Numbered from the stretch's first letter, positions 21,102 through 30,692 are shown. The stretch: DNA of 64,000 bases from Micromonosporaceae bacterium KJ-029 (GCA_005402585.1 BIFP01000020.1:124001-188000), one strand, 5' to 3'. Numbers and translations are program-made. Notes: a model not told the origin generated them from the sequence alone.

Positions 21102-22811
21102 TCAGCGGCTCCCTTCGGTGGGTTGCCGCAGGTAGCTGTCCCGCCCGGCGGCGGTGAACCCGGCCAGCGCCGCGGCGTCGTGGTTCATGGTCATGTTGCA
21201 GGTGCTCGTCGACGTCGTCATGCCCGCCGAGTTGAAGTAAACCGCTGCCTTGATCTTGGGGTGCGCCTTCAGCGCGGCCGGGAACTCCTCGAACCAGCGC
21301 CGCTTCGCGGCCGGGTCGTTCGCGTCGAGGTTCGTGCCGAACTCGGCCAGCATCCGCGGCTTGCCCGCGCCGACGCCCCGCTCGTCCAGCCAGCGGTAGA
21401 AGGAACCGATCGTCGCGCTCGGGCTCTTCCAGACCGTGCTGCCGTTGCAGACCTGGAAGTTGTACGGATCCCAGGCCACCCAGTCCACATAGGTGTCACC
21501 GGGATAGAGCCCGGCGTACCGGTCGTAGTGGCCGGACCACCCCATCATCGTCCAGACCCAGACCGCGTTTCGGGCACCGGCCGTGGCGAACCGGCCGTGT
21601 ACGTACCGCCAGGCCCGGACGAAGTCCGCGTCGCTCCCCTTGGCCGGCTCGTCCTCCGGCTCGTGGTCGAAGCCGATGAAGACCGGCTGACCGACGTCCC
21701 GGATCCGGCCGGCGACCGCGTCGATCGTCGCGTCGTACCGTCCGCTGTAGACGTCCTTCCAGGCCAGCACCGTGCCCGAGGAGAAGATCCGGCTCTCCCA
21801 GGCGAAGAACATCAACCGCCCCTCGCGCATCTGCTGCCGCTGGTAGACGTCCGGGAAGGCGCCGTTGCTGCCGGTGCTGGAGAAGTCGTGGTACCGGTGG
21901 ACGACGTCGAAGGTCCGCCCCACCTGCGCCTCGACGTCGGTGATGGCCCGGCCGTGGTCCCAGGTCGCCGGGTTGGTCGGCGAGTACATCCCCCACCAGG
22001 CACCGCAGGACGGGACCAGCTTGTCCGAGACCGCGCCGCACCCGCCGGCCCCGGCCGCCGGCGGCGTCGGGGTGGCGCTGGGGCTCGGGCCGGGGCGCGC
22101 CGGGGTCGGGCTCACGCTGGGCGAGGCGCTCGGCGAGACCGGGGCACGGGTGGGCGTCGGCGTCGGCGCGGCGCTGGGCAAGGCCGGCGTCGGGCGTGCG
22201 CCCACGCCGTAGCTGATCATCAGGCGGGGACGCAGGTCCGGATTGCGGTTCTCCGCCGAGGCCCAGTAGATGCGGGTCGCCAGACCACTCTGCGCCAGCG
22301 ACACCGTCCAGGTGCCGTTCCCGGTGACCAGCCCCGACACATCCCACTCGTTGAAGCCCTTGCCGACCCCGGTGACCCGGGCCAGGGCCGCGCCGACCGG
22401 GGCCGGCACCGGACGGGCCGCGCGGGCGTCGAGCCGGGACGCATGCGCGGTCACCGTCGCATCGAACGCCTGCCAGGCGTGCACCCGCAGGACCGCCCGT
22501 ACGTTCACCGCGTTCGTCGGCAGCGACGTCACCGCGAAGGCGAGAACCGCCTCCCGGCCACCGCGCGGGTTACCGTCACAGGGAACGGGACAGGTCGACA
22601 GCGTGGTCTTGACGCTGTTGTCACCGTCCTGCGACACCATCGAGGCGGTGGTGTCGGCCGCGACCGGAATCGAGAGGTCGTCGTCGGCGAGCAGGGGCAC
22701 CATGGTCGCCGCCAACCCGAGCACCACCGTCGTGCCGAGGACGCCGAGGGCCACGGCCTTACGCCGAGGGCCACGGTGCCGGATGAGGCGGTGCAGTCCG
22801 CGTCTGACCAC
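21102..22811 (-). CDS. Secreted GH26-like glycoside hydrolase with N-terminal accessory domain
   Basis: 569 residues. Signal/anchor segment at about 18-42. Residues 45-205 look like a DNRLRE/CBM96-type beta-sandwich, followed by a Pro/Ser/Thr linker (207-250) and a catalytic domain. The general acid is probably the Glu in FIGFDHEPEDE, and the nucleophile the Glu in MLAEFGTN, as in GH26 (mannanase and related). GTG start at 22811 with AAGGAGT upstream. It is next to the polysaccharide cluster, so it may trim that polymer; an ordinary mannan/glucan hydrolase is the alternative. Confidence 0.8.
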   Translation of the reverse strand: MVRRGLHRLIRHRGPRRKAVALGVLGTTVVLGLAATMVPLLADDDLSIPVAADTTASMVSQDGDNSVKTTLSTCPVPCDGNPRGGREAVLAFAVTSLPTNAVNVRAVLRVHAWQAFDATVTAHASRLDARAARPVPAPVGAALARVTGVGKGFNEWDVSGLVTGNGTWTVSLAQSGLATRIYWASAENRNPDLRPRLMISYGVGARPTPALPSAAPTPTPTRAPVSPSASPSVSPTPARPGPSPSATPTPPAAGAGGCGAVSDKLVPSCGAWWGMYSPTNPATWDHGRAITDVEAQVGRTFDVVHRYHDFSSTGSNGAFPDVYQRQQMREGRLMFFAWESRIFSSGTVLAWKDVYSGRYDATIDAVAGRIRDVGQPVFIGFDHEPEDEPAKGSDADFVRAWRYVHGRFATAGARNAVWVWTMMGWSGHYDRYAGLYPGDTYVDWVAWDPYNFQVCNGSTVWKSPSATIGSFYRWLDERGVGAGKPRMLAEFGTNLDANDPAAKRRWFEEFPAALKAHPKIKAAVYFNSAGMTTSTSTCNMTMNHDAAALAGFTAAGRDSYLRQPTEGSR

Positions 22812-22895
22812 GGATACTCCTTGTGTCTTGGCGATAACGCTGAGCAGCGTATCGACACACCCAAGGGTGCCCGTGGACGACAGTGGAAGCTAAGC

Positions 22896-22920
22896 GTGTC
22901 TTAACCGCTACCTAAGACAC
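22896..22920. terminator. Short hairpin after the DUF397 gene
   Basis: GTGTCTTA and TAAGACAC form an 8-bp stem with a 9-nt loop, 17 nt after the DUF397 stop. It could be a weak terminator or an operator of the GH26 gene, which starts about 85 nt further on. Confidence 0.4.
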
Positions 22921-22936
22921 CCCAGCTCAGCGGTTG

Positions 22937-23137
22937 TCAGCCCGTCGGGCCGATCTGCTTCGCCAGATCCACGAAGGACTGCCACGAGCCCGGGTTGAAC
23001 TGGAGAGTGCCGCCGTCGCGGTCCTTGGTGTCGCGTACGAGCACGACGCCGGCAAGGTTGTCGGCAACCTCTACGCACGACCCGCCGTTGTTGCCACTCT
23101 TCGTGCTCTTGCGCCACTGTGCAGCGGTCATGGCCAT
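22937..23137 (-). CDS. DUF397 domain protein
   Basis: 66 residues. AQWRKSTKSGNNGGSCVEVA, LVRDTKDRDGG and a C-terminal WQSFVDLAKQ define DUF397, a small actinobacterial domain usually encoded next to an XRE/DUF5753 regulator, with which it acts as a pair. The ATG at 23137 lies inside the end of that upstream regulator's reconstructed frame (ATGGCCATGA). A second ATG two codons on is possible. Confidence 0.85.
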   Translation of the reverse strand: MAMTAAQWRKSTKSGNNGGSCVEVADNLAGVVLVRDTKDRDGGTLQFNPGSWQSFVDLAKQIGPTG

Positions 23138-23894
23138 GATCCTGCCGCTTTCCTGATCAGGTCCAGCGATTGGGGGCGGGGGTGGGCCTCGCTCCTGATG
23201 CGTTCCCACCTGCGGTTCAGGGTAGCAACCGAGGCGGCATCGCTGATTATCTGCGCTGGCGCCTGGCTGTCGACATGCGCAACGTGCTCACCTTCGGCAG
23301 CTCGGCTACGATGAAGCCGCCACCGAGGCCCGGATACATGCCAACGTCATGCGGCACGACGAGAATCTGGATGGACGGCATTTCGGCGCACTGGGCCAGA
23401 CGCTCGACCTGCTCGCGCATCAGCTCGCGATTGCCGTACGCCGACTGGTGAAGCACCAGTTCGTGGATTACCGCGATCAACAGCGGCGGGCGCTCTCTGC
23501 GGAGTATGGCCTGTCGGTCGATCCGGGAGGCAACGATGTCGTCCACCTCGGCCGGCGTCAGTGCTTCGCCCGCGAGCGTGGCCCGAGCGTACGCCTCGGT
23601 CTGGAGTAGGCCCGGCACCCAGCAGTGCTCGAACCATCGCAGGGCGACGGCCTCACGCTCCCAGTCCACCCATGCGCGTAACCACTCCGGCTCGCGGCGC
23701 TTCAGGACATCGGGCCACAGGTCCCCAACGTCCCGCCCGAGGATAGAGGCGATGGTTGCGCGTCGGCGAGGTTGCGGCACGCGTCCCGGAGAGATCCAAC
23801 GCGCCGCTGTCTTCGGGTCGACTCCAGTCTGAGCAGCCAAACTTTCGGTCGTCTCGCCAGCCTCGGCCATCGCTGCCTGGAGTGCATGATTCAT
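23128..23894 (-). pseudogene. XRE-family regulator with DUF5753 domain, frameshifted near its 3' end
   Basis: The frame from the ATG at 23894 (GGAGGCGGG upstream) encodes an N-terminal HTH (residues 1-60) and the DUF5753 segment RWFEHCWVPGLLQTEAYARA, then runs out at 23247 with the unlike tail STARRQRR. From about 23292 the expected family C-terminus, including VATLNRRWERIRSE and SLDLIRKAAGSW, is found in the next frame and ends at 23128, overlapping the DUF397 start. The total is 767 nt, one short of a whole codon number. One missing base near GAAGGTGAGC (23295-23286) explains it. Either a real recent mutation or a sequencing error. Confidence 0.8.
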
Positions 23895-24036
23895 CCCGCC
23901 TCCAACATGGACGCCGGCGCGGGACGCATCTGCCGGAGTGGATGCGTCAACCGACGCAGCCGCTACCGCTCCAGCGACCCGGGCGTCCCGGCTGGCTGAC
24001 GCCCGGCCAGCTGTGGCGGGCGTACGGAGGCCATTG

Positions 24037-24363
24037 GTGATCACCACCCGACTGTCGCCACCGGGCCGCGGTCCCCGTCCCGAGCGCCCGCACGCCGCCG
24101 GCACCGAAGTGCCCCCCACCCCGTTACGGCCGATGTGGTGCTGCCGGGCGGACGGGCAGCCCTGGCCCTGTGGCGAGGCTCGGCTGCTGCTGCGGGTGGA
24201 GTACGACGGGAACCTGCCCGGCCTGTCGATCTACCTCGCCGGCCTGATGTACGGGGCCATGCGCGACCTCTACCACCTCAACCCGCACAGCTGCCCCGCG
24301 CCCGGCATTCTGTTCAACCGCTTCCTCGCCTGGGCATCAACCCGCCGTCCAGTACAGAACTGA
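24037..24363 (+). CDS. Small conserved actinobacterial protein beside XRE/DUF397 gene
   Basis: 108 residues from the GTG at 24037, with ACGGAGG 6 nt upstream; a longer frame opens at 23938. The core MWCCRADGQPWPCGEARLLL holds clustered cysteines, followed by a mostly helical segment LSIYLAGLMYGAMRDLYHL and FNRFLAWA. Proteins like this are often divergently encoded from XRE/DUF5753 regulators in actinomycetes; the cysteines hint at a small metal site. Function unknown. Confidence 0.65.
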   Translation: MITTRLSPPGRGPRPERPHAAGTEVPPTPLRPMWCCRADGQPWPCGEARLLLRVEYDGNLPGLSIYLAGLMYGAMRDLYHLNPHSCPAPGILFNRFLAWASTRRPVQN

Positions 24364-24438
24364 CGGAGTGATGCCGCCGCACGCCGGGGCGCCCGCCAAA
24401 GCGGTGGCGGCCTGCTGCCCGCACCGACGCGCAACGAG

Positions 24439-24483
24439 ATCTTGGACAGTTTCCGTTAGCGTCTAACGGTAACTGTCCAAGAT
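24439..24483. terminator. Bidirectional hairpin between the small 108-residue gene and aroE
   Basis: ATCTTGGACAGTTTCCGTTAG and its inverted copy form a 21-bp stem with one mismatch and a 3-nt loop. It lies in the 263-bp space between convergent genes; nothing else is seen there. It begins with a GATC core, as do the hairpins at 39814 and 44064. Confidence 0.75.
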
Positions 24484-24626
24484 TGCGGAATGATTCGGCC
24501 CCTGCCGGCGGTGACGCTGGCTACCGGGGGCGGACATGCGGGCGACGCGGACGGCGCGGGCGAGGCAGGGTGTGGTGGTGGCGGTGCGGGGTGGATCGGC
24601 ACCGTTCGTCATCGCACAAGATCTTG

Positions 24627-25451
24627 CTACGGGGTGCGGGCGGCGGCGAGCGCGGCGGACATCGCCGCTCTCGGCGCGGGGACGCCGGTGAACTGCTCGA
24701 ACTGGCCGATCGCCTGGGCCAGCAGCAGGTCGAGGCCGGAGACGACCCGGCACCCGGCCGCCCCGGCGGAGGCGGCCAGCGGGGTCGGCCACGGGTCGTA
24801 GATCGCGTCGAAGAGCACCGTTCCCGGACGCCAGCGTCCGGCGCCGGCCAGTTCGTCGGCGGCGCCCTTGGGCACCGTCGAGATGAACAGGTCGGCGTCG
24901 GCCAGGGCGGGCGCCTCCGACCACGGCGCGGCGGTCACGGCCAGCCCGAGGGCGGTCGCGACCGGCTCCAGCTCGGCGACCGCCGCCGGACGGCGGGCCA
25001 CCACTGTCACCCCGGCCGCGTGCAGGCGAGCCGCCGCGGCCAGCGCCGCCCGGGCGGTACCGCCCGCGCCCAGCACGGTGACCGTGGCACCCGGGCGTAC
25101 GCCCGCCTCGGTCAGGACCTCGACCATGCCGCTGACGTCGGTGTTGTCCGCGTACCAGGAGCCGTCGGGGCGGCGTACCAGCGTGTTGGCCGCGCCGACC
25201 GCGGCGGCGACCGGCGAGACCTCGGCGGCCACCGCGAGCGCCGCCTCCTTGCCGGGCATGGTCACCGACAGCCCGGCCCATTCCGGCCCCAGGCCGGCGA
25301 CGAGGTCCGGCAGCTCCGCCGCCGCGCACTCGATCCGGGTGTACGACCACCCGGCGAGCCCGGCGGCGGCGTAGCCGGCGTTGTGGATCACCGGGGAGAG
25401 CGAGTGCGCGATCGGCTTACCCAACACCGCCGCCCGCAGCGCGAGCGTCAT
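24627..25451 (-). CDS. aroE: Shikimate dehydrogenase
   Basis: 274 residues. It reduces 3-dehydroshikimate with NADPH. Seen are the substrate motif HSLSPVIHNAGY, the catalytic Lys in VTMPGKEAAL, NTDVSGM and the dinucleotide loop VLGAGGTARA. Its ATG shares one base with the mltG stop (TGATG). In related actinomycetes aroE lies close to aroC; here the two are 15 kb apart. Confidence 0.95.
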   Translation of the reverse strand: MTLALRAAVLGKPIAHSLSPVIHNAGYAAAGLAGWSYTRIECAAAELPDLVAGLGPEWAGLSVTMPGKEAALAVAAEVSPVAAAVGAANTLVRRPDGSWYADNTDVSGMVEVLTEAGVRPGATVTVLGAGGTARAALAAAARLHAAGVTVVARRPAAVAELEPVATALGLAVTAAPWSEAPALADADLFISTVPKGAADELAGAGRWRPGTVLFDAIYDPWPTPLAASAGAAGCRVVSGLDLLLAQAIGQFEQFTGVPAPRAAMSAALAAARTP

Positions 25452-26647
25452 CAGATGATCCCGGCCTCCCGTGCCTTGGCCTCGTTCACCTTGTGCTGCT
25501 CGTAGGTGTCGGCGAAGGCGGAGTTGCCCTCCTTGTCGATCGCCACAAAGAACTTCCAGTCCCCCTTCGGCGGGTCCATCGCGCCCTCGAGCGCGTCCTT
25601 GCCGGGGTTGTTGATCGGGCTCGGGACCATGCCGCGCAGCTTGCGGCTGTACGGGTTCTTGGTGTCGAGCAGTTCGTCTCTAGTCATCTCGGCCGAGGTT
25701 TTGGTTTTCTGCCCGGTCAGCTCAAGGTAGTAGTTGACCGTAACGTCCATCTCGAGGCAGCCGCAGTCGAAGGTGCCCGAGTAAACCCGGTTGTAGGCGA
25801 CCCGGGCCACCTTGCCGAGGTCCTTCTTGGTGCCGGCCTCGGCCTGGGCCAGCGACGCCACGATCAGCGCCTCGTACGGGCTGATCCCGCCGCGTTCCTT
25901 CTGCACCCGGTCGGCGAACTCCATCTCCCCGGTGACGCTGAGGAAGTGGTCGACCATCTGCCCGAGGACGATCTCGGCGGTGGCGTTCGGCGGGATCTCG
26001 TAGGTGTCCGGATAGAGGAACCCCTCGATGGACTTCTTGGCCTTCTTGCCATCCGTCCGCTTGAACCACCAGTCCGGTACGCCGAGTTTCTCCGGGTCCT
26101 TCGCGGCGGCCTCGAAATCCTTGACCGGGATGTCGGTCTTCTCGCTAAGCAGCTTGAAGATGTTCTTGGCGGTGCGCCCCTCGGGGATGGTGATCCCGTT
26201 GATGATCCGGTTCTTCGGGTCGAGCATCGCCGTGAGGGCGTTCGCGCCGCTCATTTCCTTGCGCAGCTTGTACGTGCCGGGCTGGATGTTGCGGCTGCGG
26301 GAGTTGTCCTCGGCCGCCTGGATGAACGCCTTGGTGCTCTTGACGACGCCGGCGTCGTACAGCGCCACGGCCATGTCGGCCAGGAACGCGCCCTGCGGGA
26401 TCTGGACCGTGACTTCCTCGGTGCCCGTGCCGTCGTAGTCGGGGGTGACGAAGTAGTTCTGGATCCGGTCGAAGCCGTAGAAGGCGCCGCCGCCGATGCC
26501 GCCGAGCAGCACCAGCGCAAGCAGCAGGGCGAACACGGTCTTACCCCGACCGCCTCCGGAACGGCCGCCACGTTTGCGGCCCCGTCGGTGCTTGCCCTTG
26601 TCACCCCGATCCTGCTCGTCGTACCCGAGATCCAGATCGTCGATCAT
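25451..26647 (-). CDS. mltG: Endolytic murein transglycosylase
   Basis: 398 residues. It cleaves nascent peptidoglycan strands and so terminates them. A basic, Gly/Arg-rich cytoplasmic tail (1-37) precedes one membrane helix (about 38-58, FALLLALVLLGGIGGGAFYG). The extracellular YceG domain has the catalytic Glu in ASLAQAEAGTKKD and the segment GFLYPDTYEIP. The ATG shares one base with the ruvX stop (TAATG). Part of alaS-ruvX-mltG-aroE. Confidence 0.93.
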   Translation of the reverse strand: MIDDLDLGYDEQDRGDKGKHRRGRKRGGRSGGGRGKTVFALLLALVLLGGIGGGAFYGFDRIQNYFVTPDYDGTGTEEVTVQIPQGAFLADMAVALYDAGVVKSTKAFIQAAEDNSRSRNIQPGTYKLRKEMSGANALTAMLDPKNRIINGITIPEGRTAKNIFKLLSEKTDIPVKDFEAAAKDPEKLGVPDWWFKRTDGKKAKKSIEGFLYPDTYEIPPNATAEIVLGQMVDHFLSVTGEMEFADRVQKERGGISPYEALIVASLAQAEAGTKKDLGKVARVAYNRVYSGTFDCGCLEMDVTVNYYLELTGQKTKTSAEMTRDELLDTKNPYSRKLRGMVPSPINNPGKDALEGAMDPPKGDWKFFVAIDKEGNSAFADTYEQHKVNEAKAREAGII

Positions 26648-27105
26648 TACGTCCGCCTCCGCTGCGCGTCCAGCCAGCTCTGCAGAATCTCCACCGCGGC
26701 GGCCTGGTCGACCACCGCGCGTTGTCTTTTCCCCCGGACACCGCGTTCGGCAAGCCTACGGCTCGCCACGACCGTGGACATCCTCTCGTCGGTGAGCGTC
26801 ACCGGAACAGGCTCTATCACATCGGCCAAGAGTTGAGCGTACGCCTTCGCGTGCTCCGCCGCGGGCCCATGTCGGCCAGCAAGGTTGACCGGAAGGCCGA
26901 TCACCACCTCCACCGCTTCGTGCTCGGCGACCAGTGCGGCGAGTTCGGCGATGTCCGTCGGCACCGCGTCCGGCCTGGGCTTCTGCTCCCGGGCGAGGGT
27001 GACCAGCGGGGTGGCCAGCACCCCGTGCGGATCCGACCGGGACACCCCGATCCGCACCTGGCCGACGTCCACGCCGAGTCGCACGCCCTGGGACAGTTCA
27101 GTCAC
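26647..27105 (-). CDS. ruvX: Putative pre-16S rRNA nuclease / Holliday-junction resolvase-like protein
   Basis: 152 residues, YqgF/RuvX family with an RNase H-like fold. The first acidic residue is in RLGVDVGQVRIGVSRSDPHG; EVVIGLPVNLAGRHG and TLTDERMSTVVA carry the conserved family motifs. Members are thought to trim the 5' end of 16S rRNA. Coupled to mltG. Confidence 0.92.
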   Translation of the reverse strand: MTELSQGVRLGVDVGQVRIGVSRSDPHGVLATPLVTLAREQKPRPDAVPTDIAELAALVAEHEAVEVVIGLPVNLAGRHGPAAEHAKAYAQLLADVIEPVPVTLTDERMSTVVASRRLAERGVRGKRQRAVVDQAAAVEILQSWLDAQRRRT

Positions 27106-27129
27106 GCCCCGTCACCTTCCCCGACAACA

Positions 27130-27162
27130 GGTCAGGGCGGACCGATCCGGTCCGCCCTGACC
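27130..27162. terminator. Terminator after alaS
   Basis: GGTCAGGGCGGACC and GGTCCGCCCTGACC form a perfect 14-bp stem with the loop GATCC, 15 nt after the alaS stop and ahead of ruvX. Confidence 0.85.
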
Positions 27163-27177
27163 CGCCTAGCTGGTGAA

Positions 27178-29856
27178 TCACGCCTCGGCGATCGCCTTCT
27201 CGACCGTGAGGAGGAGGTTCGGCACCGCCGACTCGGGCAGACCGCCGCCCTGGGCGAGATCCGGGCTGCCGCCGCCGCGCCCGGAGAACGCGGCCTTGAC
27301 CAGGTCGTTCGCGGCGAACCCCCGGCTGCGGGCGGCCGGGTTCACTGCCACCACCAGAGACGCCTTGCCGTTCGACCGGGCCGCCACGGCGACCACGCCC
27401 GGCCGGGCCGCATCGATCCGGCCCCGGATCTCCTGGGCGAGAGTGCGTACGTCGTTGCCGGCCGCCCCCTCGGGCGCCTCGATGCCGACGTAGGCGACCC
27501 CGCGCACGTCCTTGGCCTGGGCGGCGAACGCCGCCGCGCCGCCGAGCACCAGCTGGGCGCGCAGCTTCTCCAGCTCCTTCTCCGCGTCGCGCAGCTGGGT
27601 GACCGTCTGCTCGACCCGGTCGGCGACCTGCTCGGAGGGAACCCGGTACAGCTCGGCGAGGCGGGCGACCAGCAGGTGCTCGCGGGCCAGGAAGTTGAAC
27701 GCATCCATGCCGACCAGCGCCTCGACCCGGCGTACGCCTGAACCGATGGACGACTCGGACAGGATCTTGACCAGACCGAGCTGGCCGGAGCGGGACACGT
27801 GGGTGCCGCCACACAGCTCGCGGGCGTAGTCGCCGACCTCGACCACCCGGACCTGCTCGCCGTACTTCTCGCCGAACAGTGCCATGGCACCGATACGACG
27901 CGCCTCGTCCAGCGAGGTGACGAAGGCGTGCACCTCCAGGTCGGCCAGGAGCACCTCGTTGACCTGCTGCTCCACGTCACGGAGCACGCTCGGCGCCACC
28001 CCGGTGGCGGTGTTGAAGTCGAACCGGAGCCGGCCCGGGGCGTTCAGCGAGCCGGCCTGGGTGGCGGACTCACCGAGGAAGTTGCGCATCGTCTGGTGCA
28101 CCAGGTGGGTGGCGGTGTGCGAGCGGGAGATGGCCCGCCGCCGGCTGGTGTCGATCTCGGCGTAGCCGGTCTCCCCCGCGCGTACCTCGCCCCGGATCAC
28201 CCGGGCCCGGTGCACGATCAGCCCCGGCACCGGCTGCTGCACGTCGAGGACCTCGACCTGGCCGCCGCCGACCGTGATCATGCCGAGGTCGGGCTGCTGC
28301 CCACCGCCCTCGGCGTAGAACGGAGTGGTGTCCAGCACCAGCTCCACCGTGTCGCCCTCGACCGCCGCCGCGCGCGGGCCGTCGGTGCCGAGCACCGCCC
28401 GCACCGTCGACTCGCGGGCCACCTCGGTGTAGCCGGTGAAGGTCACCGGCCCGCCGGTGTCGAGCACCGACCGGTACGCCGACAGGTCGGTGTGCCCGGT
28501 CTTGCGGGCCTGCGCGTCGGCCTTTGCCCGGGACCGCTGGTCGGCCATCAGCCGGCGGAAGCCCTCCTGGTCGACGTCGAGCCCCTGCTCGGCCGCGATC
28601 TCCAGGGTCAGGTCGATCGGGAAACCGTACGTGTCGTGCAGCTGGAACGCCTTGTCCCCCGACAGCGCCTTCCCCCCGGCGGTGCGGGTCTGCTCGATCG
28701 CGGTGTCCAGGATCGTGGTGCCGGCGCGCAGCGTGGCGAGGAAGGCGTCCTCCTCCGCGTACGCGTACGCGGAGATCCGGTCGAAGTCGGCCGCCAGCTC
28801 CGGGTAGGACGGGGCCATGCAGTCCCGGGCCACCGGCAGCAGCTCCGGCAGGGCGCGATCCTGCCAGCCGAGCAGCCGCACCGAACGGATCGCCCGGCGC
28901 ATGATCCGCCGCAGCACGTAACCGCGGCCCTCGTTGCTCGGGGTCACCCCGTCGCCGATCAGCATCAGCGCGGTACGCACGTGGTCGGCGACCACCCGCA
29001 GCCGCACGTCGTCCGGGTGCGACTGGTTGGCCGCGTGGCCGGAGTGCGCTCCGTACCGCTTGCCGGTCAGCTCGGCCGCCCGGTCCAGGATCGGCCGGAC
29101 CTCGTCGATCTCATAGAGGTTGTCGACGCCCTGCAGGATGGAGGCCATCCGCTCCAGGCCCATACCGGTGTCGATGTTCTTCTTCGGCAGCTCACCGACG
29201 ATCCGGAAGTGCTCCTTGCTGGTCACGTCCGCGATCTCGTACTGCATGAAGACGAGGTTCCAGAACTCCAGGTAGCGGTCCTCGTCGACCTCCGGGCCGC
29301 CTTCGAGGCCGTACTCCGGCCCCCGGTCGTAGTACAGCTCGGAGCAGGGGCCGGCGGGGCCGGGGATGCCCATCGACCAGAAGTTGTCCTTCTTGCCCCG
29401 GCGAACGATCCGCTCCGCCGGCACGCCGGTGCGCAGCCAGATGTCGTACGCCTCGTCGTCGTCGAGGTAGACCGTCGCCCAGATCCGCTCCGGGTCGAGC
29501 CCGAATCCGCCCGCCTCGACCGGCTTGGTGACCAGGTCCCAGGCGAACGGGATCGCCCCGTCCTTGAAGTAGTCGCCGAAGGAGAAGTTGCCGTTCATCT
29601 GGAAGAACGTGCCGTGCCGGCTGGTCTTGCCGACCTCGTCGATGTCCGGCGTACGGATGCACTTCTGCACGCTGACCGCGCGGGAGAACGGCGGGGTCTG
29701 CTGGCCCAGGAAGTAGGGGACGAACTGCACCATGCCGGCGTTGACGAACAACAGGTTCGGGTCGCTGATGGCGGGCAGCGGAGCGGACGGCACCACGGTA
29801 TGACCGTTCGCCTCGAAGTGGGCGAGGTACCGCCGCTTGATCTCCGCCGTCTTCAT
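27178..29856 (-). CDS. alaS: Alanyl-tRNA synthetase
   Basis: 892 residues. It charges tRNA-Ala and edits mischarged Ser and Gly. The N-terminal aminoacylation domain ([30 protein letters not shown]) is followed by the editing domain with [12 protein letters not shown] and [10 protein letters not shown] (zinc ligands) and a C-terminal C-Ala domain. The ATG overlap with the upstream membrane-protein stop (ATGA) shows coupling. No T-box was seen upstream. Confidence 0.97.
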   Translation of the reverse strand: MKTAEIKRRYLAHFEANGHTVVPSAPLPAISDPNLLFVNAGMVQFVPYFLGQQTPPFSRAVSVQKCIRTPDIDEVGKTSRHGTFFQMNGNFSFGDYFKDGAIPFAWDLVTKPVEAGGFGLDPERIWATVYLDDDEAYDIWLRTGVPAERIVRRGKKDNFWSMGIPGPAGPCSELYYDRGPEYGLEGGPEVDEDRYLEFWNLVFMQYEIADVTSKEHFRIVGELPKKNIDTGMGLERMASILQGVDNLYEIDEVRPILDRAAELTGKRYGAHSGHAANQSHPDDVRLRVVADHVRTALMLIGDGVTPSNEGRGYVLRRIMRRAIRSVRLLGWQDRALPELLPVARDCMAPSYPELAADFDRISAYAYAEEDAFLATLRAGTTILDTAIEQTRTAGGKALSGDKAFQLHDTYGFPIDLTLEIAAEQGLDVDQEGFRRLMADQRSRAKADAQARKTGHTDLSAYRSVLDTGGPVTFTGYTEVARESTVRAVLGTDGPRAAAVEGDTVELVLDTTPFYAEGGGQQPDLGMITVGGGQVEVLDVQQPVPGLIVHRARVIRGEVRAGETGYAEIDTSRRRAISRSHTATHLVHQTMRNFLGESATQAGSLNAPGRLRFDFNTATGVAPSVLRDVEQQVNEVLLADLEVHAFVTSLDEARRIGAMALFGEKYGEQVRVVEVGDYARELCGGTHVSRSGQLGLVKILSESSIGSGVRRVEALVGMDAFNFLAREHLLVARLAELYRVPSEQVADRVEQTVTQLRDAEKELEKLRAQLVLGGAAAFAAQAKDVRGVAYVGIEAPEGAAGNDVRTLAQEIRGRIDAARPGVVAVAARSNGKASLVVAVNPAARSRGFAANDLVKAAFSGRGGGSPDLAQGGGLPESAVPNLLLTVEKAIAEA

Positions 29857-30158
29857 CGCTGGTGTTCCTCCGGAAAGATGTCTCTGTCGCCGAGGCGCGG
29901 ATCACCGCGCAGCTCGGCGAACTGGTCGTCGAACGCCTCACCGTGGGCGAACGCCTCGTGGATCTCCTGCTCCCGCTCCGCCATCCCGGCCCGTACGTCC
30001 GCCACGAAGCTACGCAGCTCCTCGACCAGGCCGCCAGCGGATTCCGACAGGTTGTCGGCGATGCCGGCCGGGGTGTACGCGTGCGCGGCGCGGGTCACCT
30101 TGCGGACCACCACCACGCCGACGGCCAGCCCGACTCCCAGCCAGAACAGGCGTTTCAT
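29853..30158 (-). CDS. Small membrane protein (DUF6167-like)
   Basis: 101 residues. One N-terminal membrane helix ([15 protein letters not shown]) is followed by an amphipathic, acidic cytoplasmic region (residues 40-85) and the tail DIFPEEHQR. It is a conserved companion of alaS in actinomycetes; its function is unknown. The ATGA overlap with alaS implies co-translation. Confidence 0.8.
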   Translation of the reverse strand: MKRLFWLGVGLAVGVVVVRKVTRAAHAYTPAGIADNLSESAGGLVEELRSFVADVRAGMAEREQEIHEAFAHGEAFDDQFAELRGDPRLGDRDIFPEEHQR

Positions 30159-30183
30159 GCTCGTACCTCCCGGTCCCCGCCGG

Positions 30184-30645
30184 TCAGCGGTTTCCGCGCC
30201 GGGCGGCGCGCCGCTGAGACTTGATGGTGTCCCGGACCTCGCGCTCGGTCTCGGCGTGCCGGCGGGCGGCGGTGGCCTTGCGTACCCCGTAGCCGAACGC
30301 GGCCACCTTGACCAGCGGGTTCGCTGCGGCGGCGGACACGACGGCGACCAGGTTGGCGACGTTGGCGCTGATGTTCTGCGCGTGGCTGGTCATGTTGTCC
30401 ACCTTGGCCAGCTGGAGGTTCATCCCGTCGAGCGACGTCTGCACCTGCTCCAGCGTGACATTGACGTTGCGGACCGTGGTGTTGACGTCACCGAGCAGCG
30501 GCGCGGTCCGGTCGTTGAGGTCGTTGATCATCCGGGTGGTGGCGTCCACGGTGTGCCGCAGCCGCAGGATGGGCAGCGTCAGGATCAGCACCAGCATCGC
30601 GAACGCGATCGCCGCGATCAACGCCGCGATCTCCAAAAAGCCCAC
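30184..30645 (-). CDS. DUF948 membrane protein
   Basis: 153 residues from the GTG at 30645 (GAGGAGGAC upstream); a longer frame reaches 30711. One N-terminal helix (EIAALIAAIAFAMLVLILTL) is followed by a long helical, probably coiled-coil segment (residues 30-110) with heptad-like hydrophobics, and a basic tail. DUF948 proteins resemble general stress/methyl-accepting-type helical proteins; role unknown. It precedes the DUF6167-like gene. Confidence 0.8.
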   Translation of the reverse strand: MGFLEIAALIAAIAFAMLVLILTLPILRLRHTVDATTRMINDLNDRTAPLLGDVNTTVRNVNVTLEQVQTSLDGMNLQLAKVDNMTSHAQNISANVANLVAVVSAAAANPLVKVAAFGYGVRKATAARRHAETEREVRDTIKSQRRAARRGNR

Positions 30646-30665
30646 GCCTGTCCTCCTCAACCAGT

Positions 30666-30692
30666 GTCTCGGGGCCGCACGATCCCCGAGAC
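30666..30692. terminator. Hairpin after the proline-rich gene
   Basis: GTCTCGGGG and CCCCGAGAC form a 9-bp stem with a 9-nt loop, 105 nt downstream of the proline-rich gene's stop and ahead of DUF948. Probably a terminator; the stem also lies in the DUF948 5' region. Confidence 0.5.

Noticed and set aside
24463..25350. Arg/Gly-rich minus-strand frame over aroE
   Set aside because: Shadow of aroE, which has all expected motifs in its own frame.
29857..30183. T-box or other riboswitch ahead of alaS
   Set aside because: The space is filled by a small membrane-protein gene overlapping alaS; no T-box sequence was seen.
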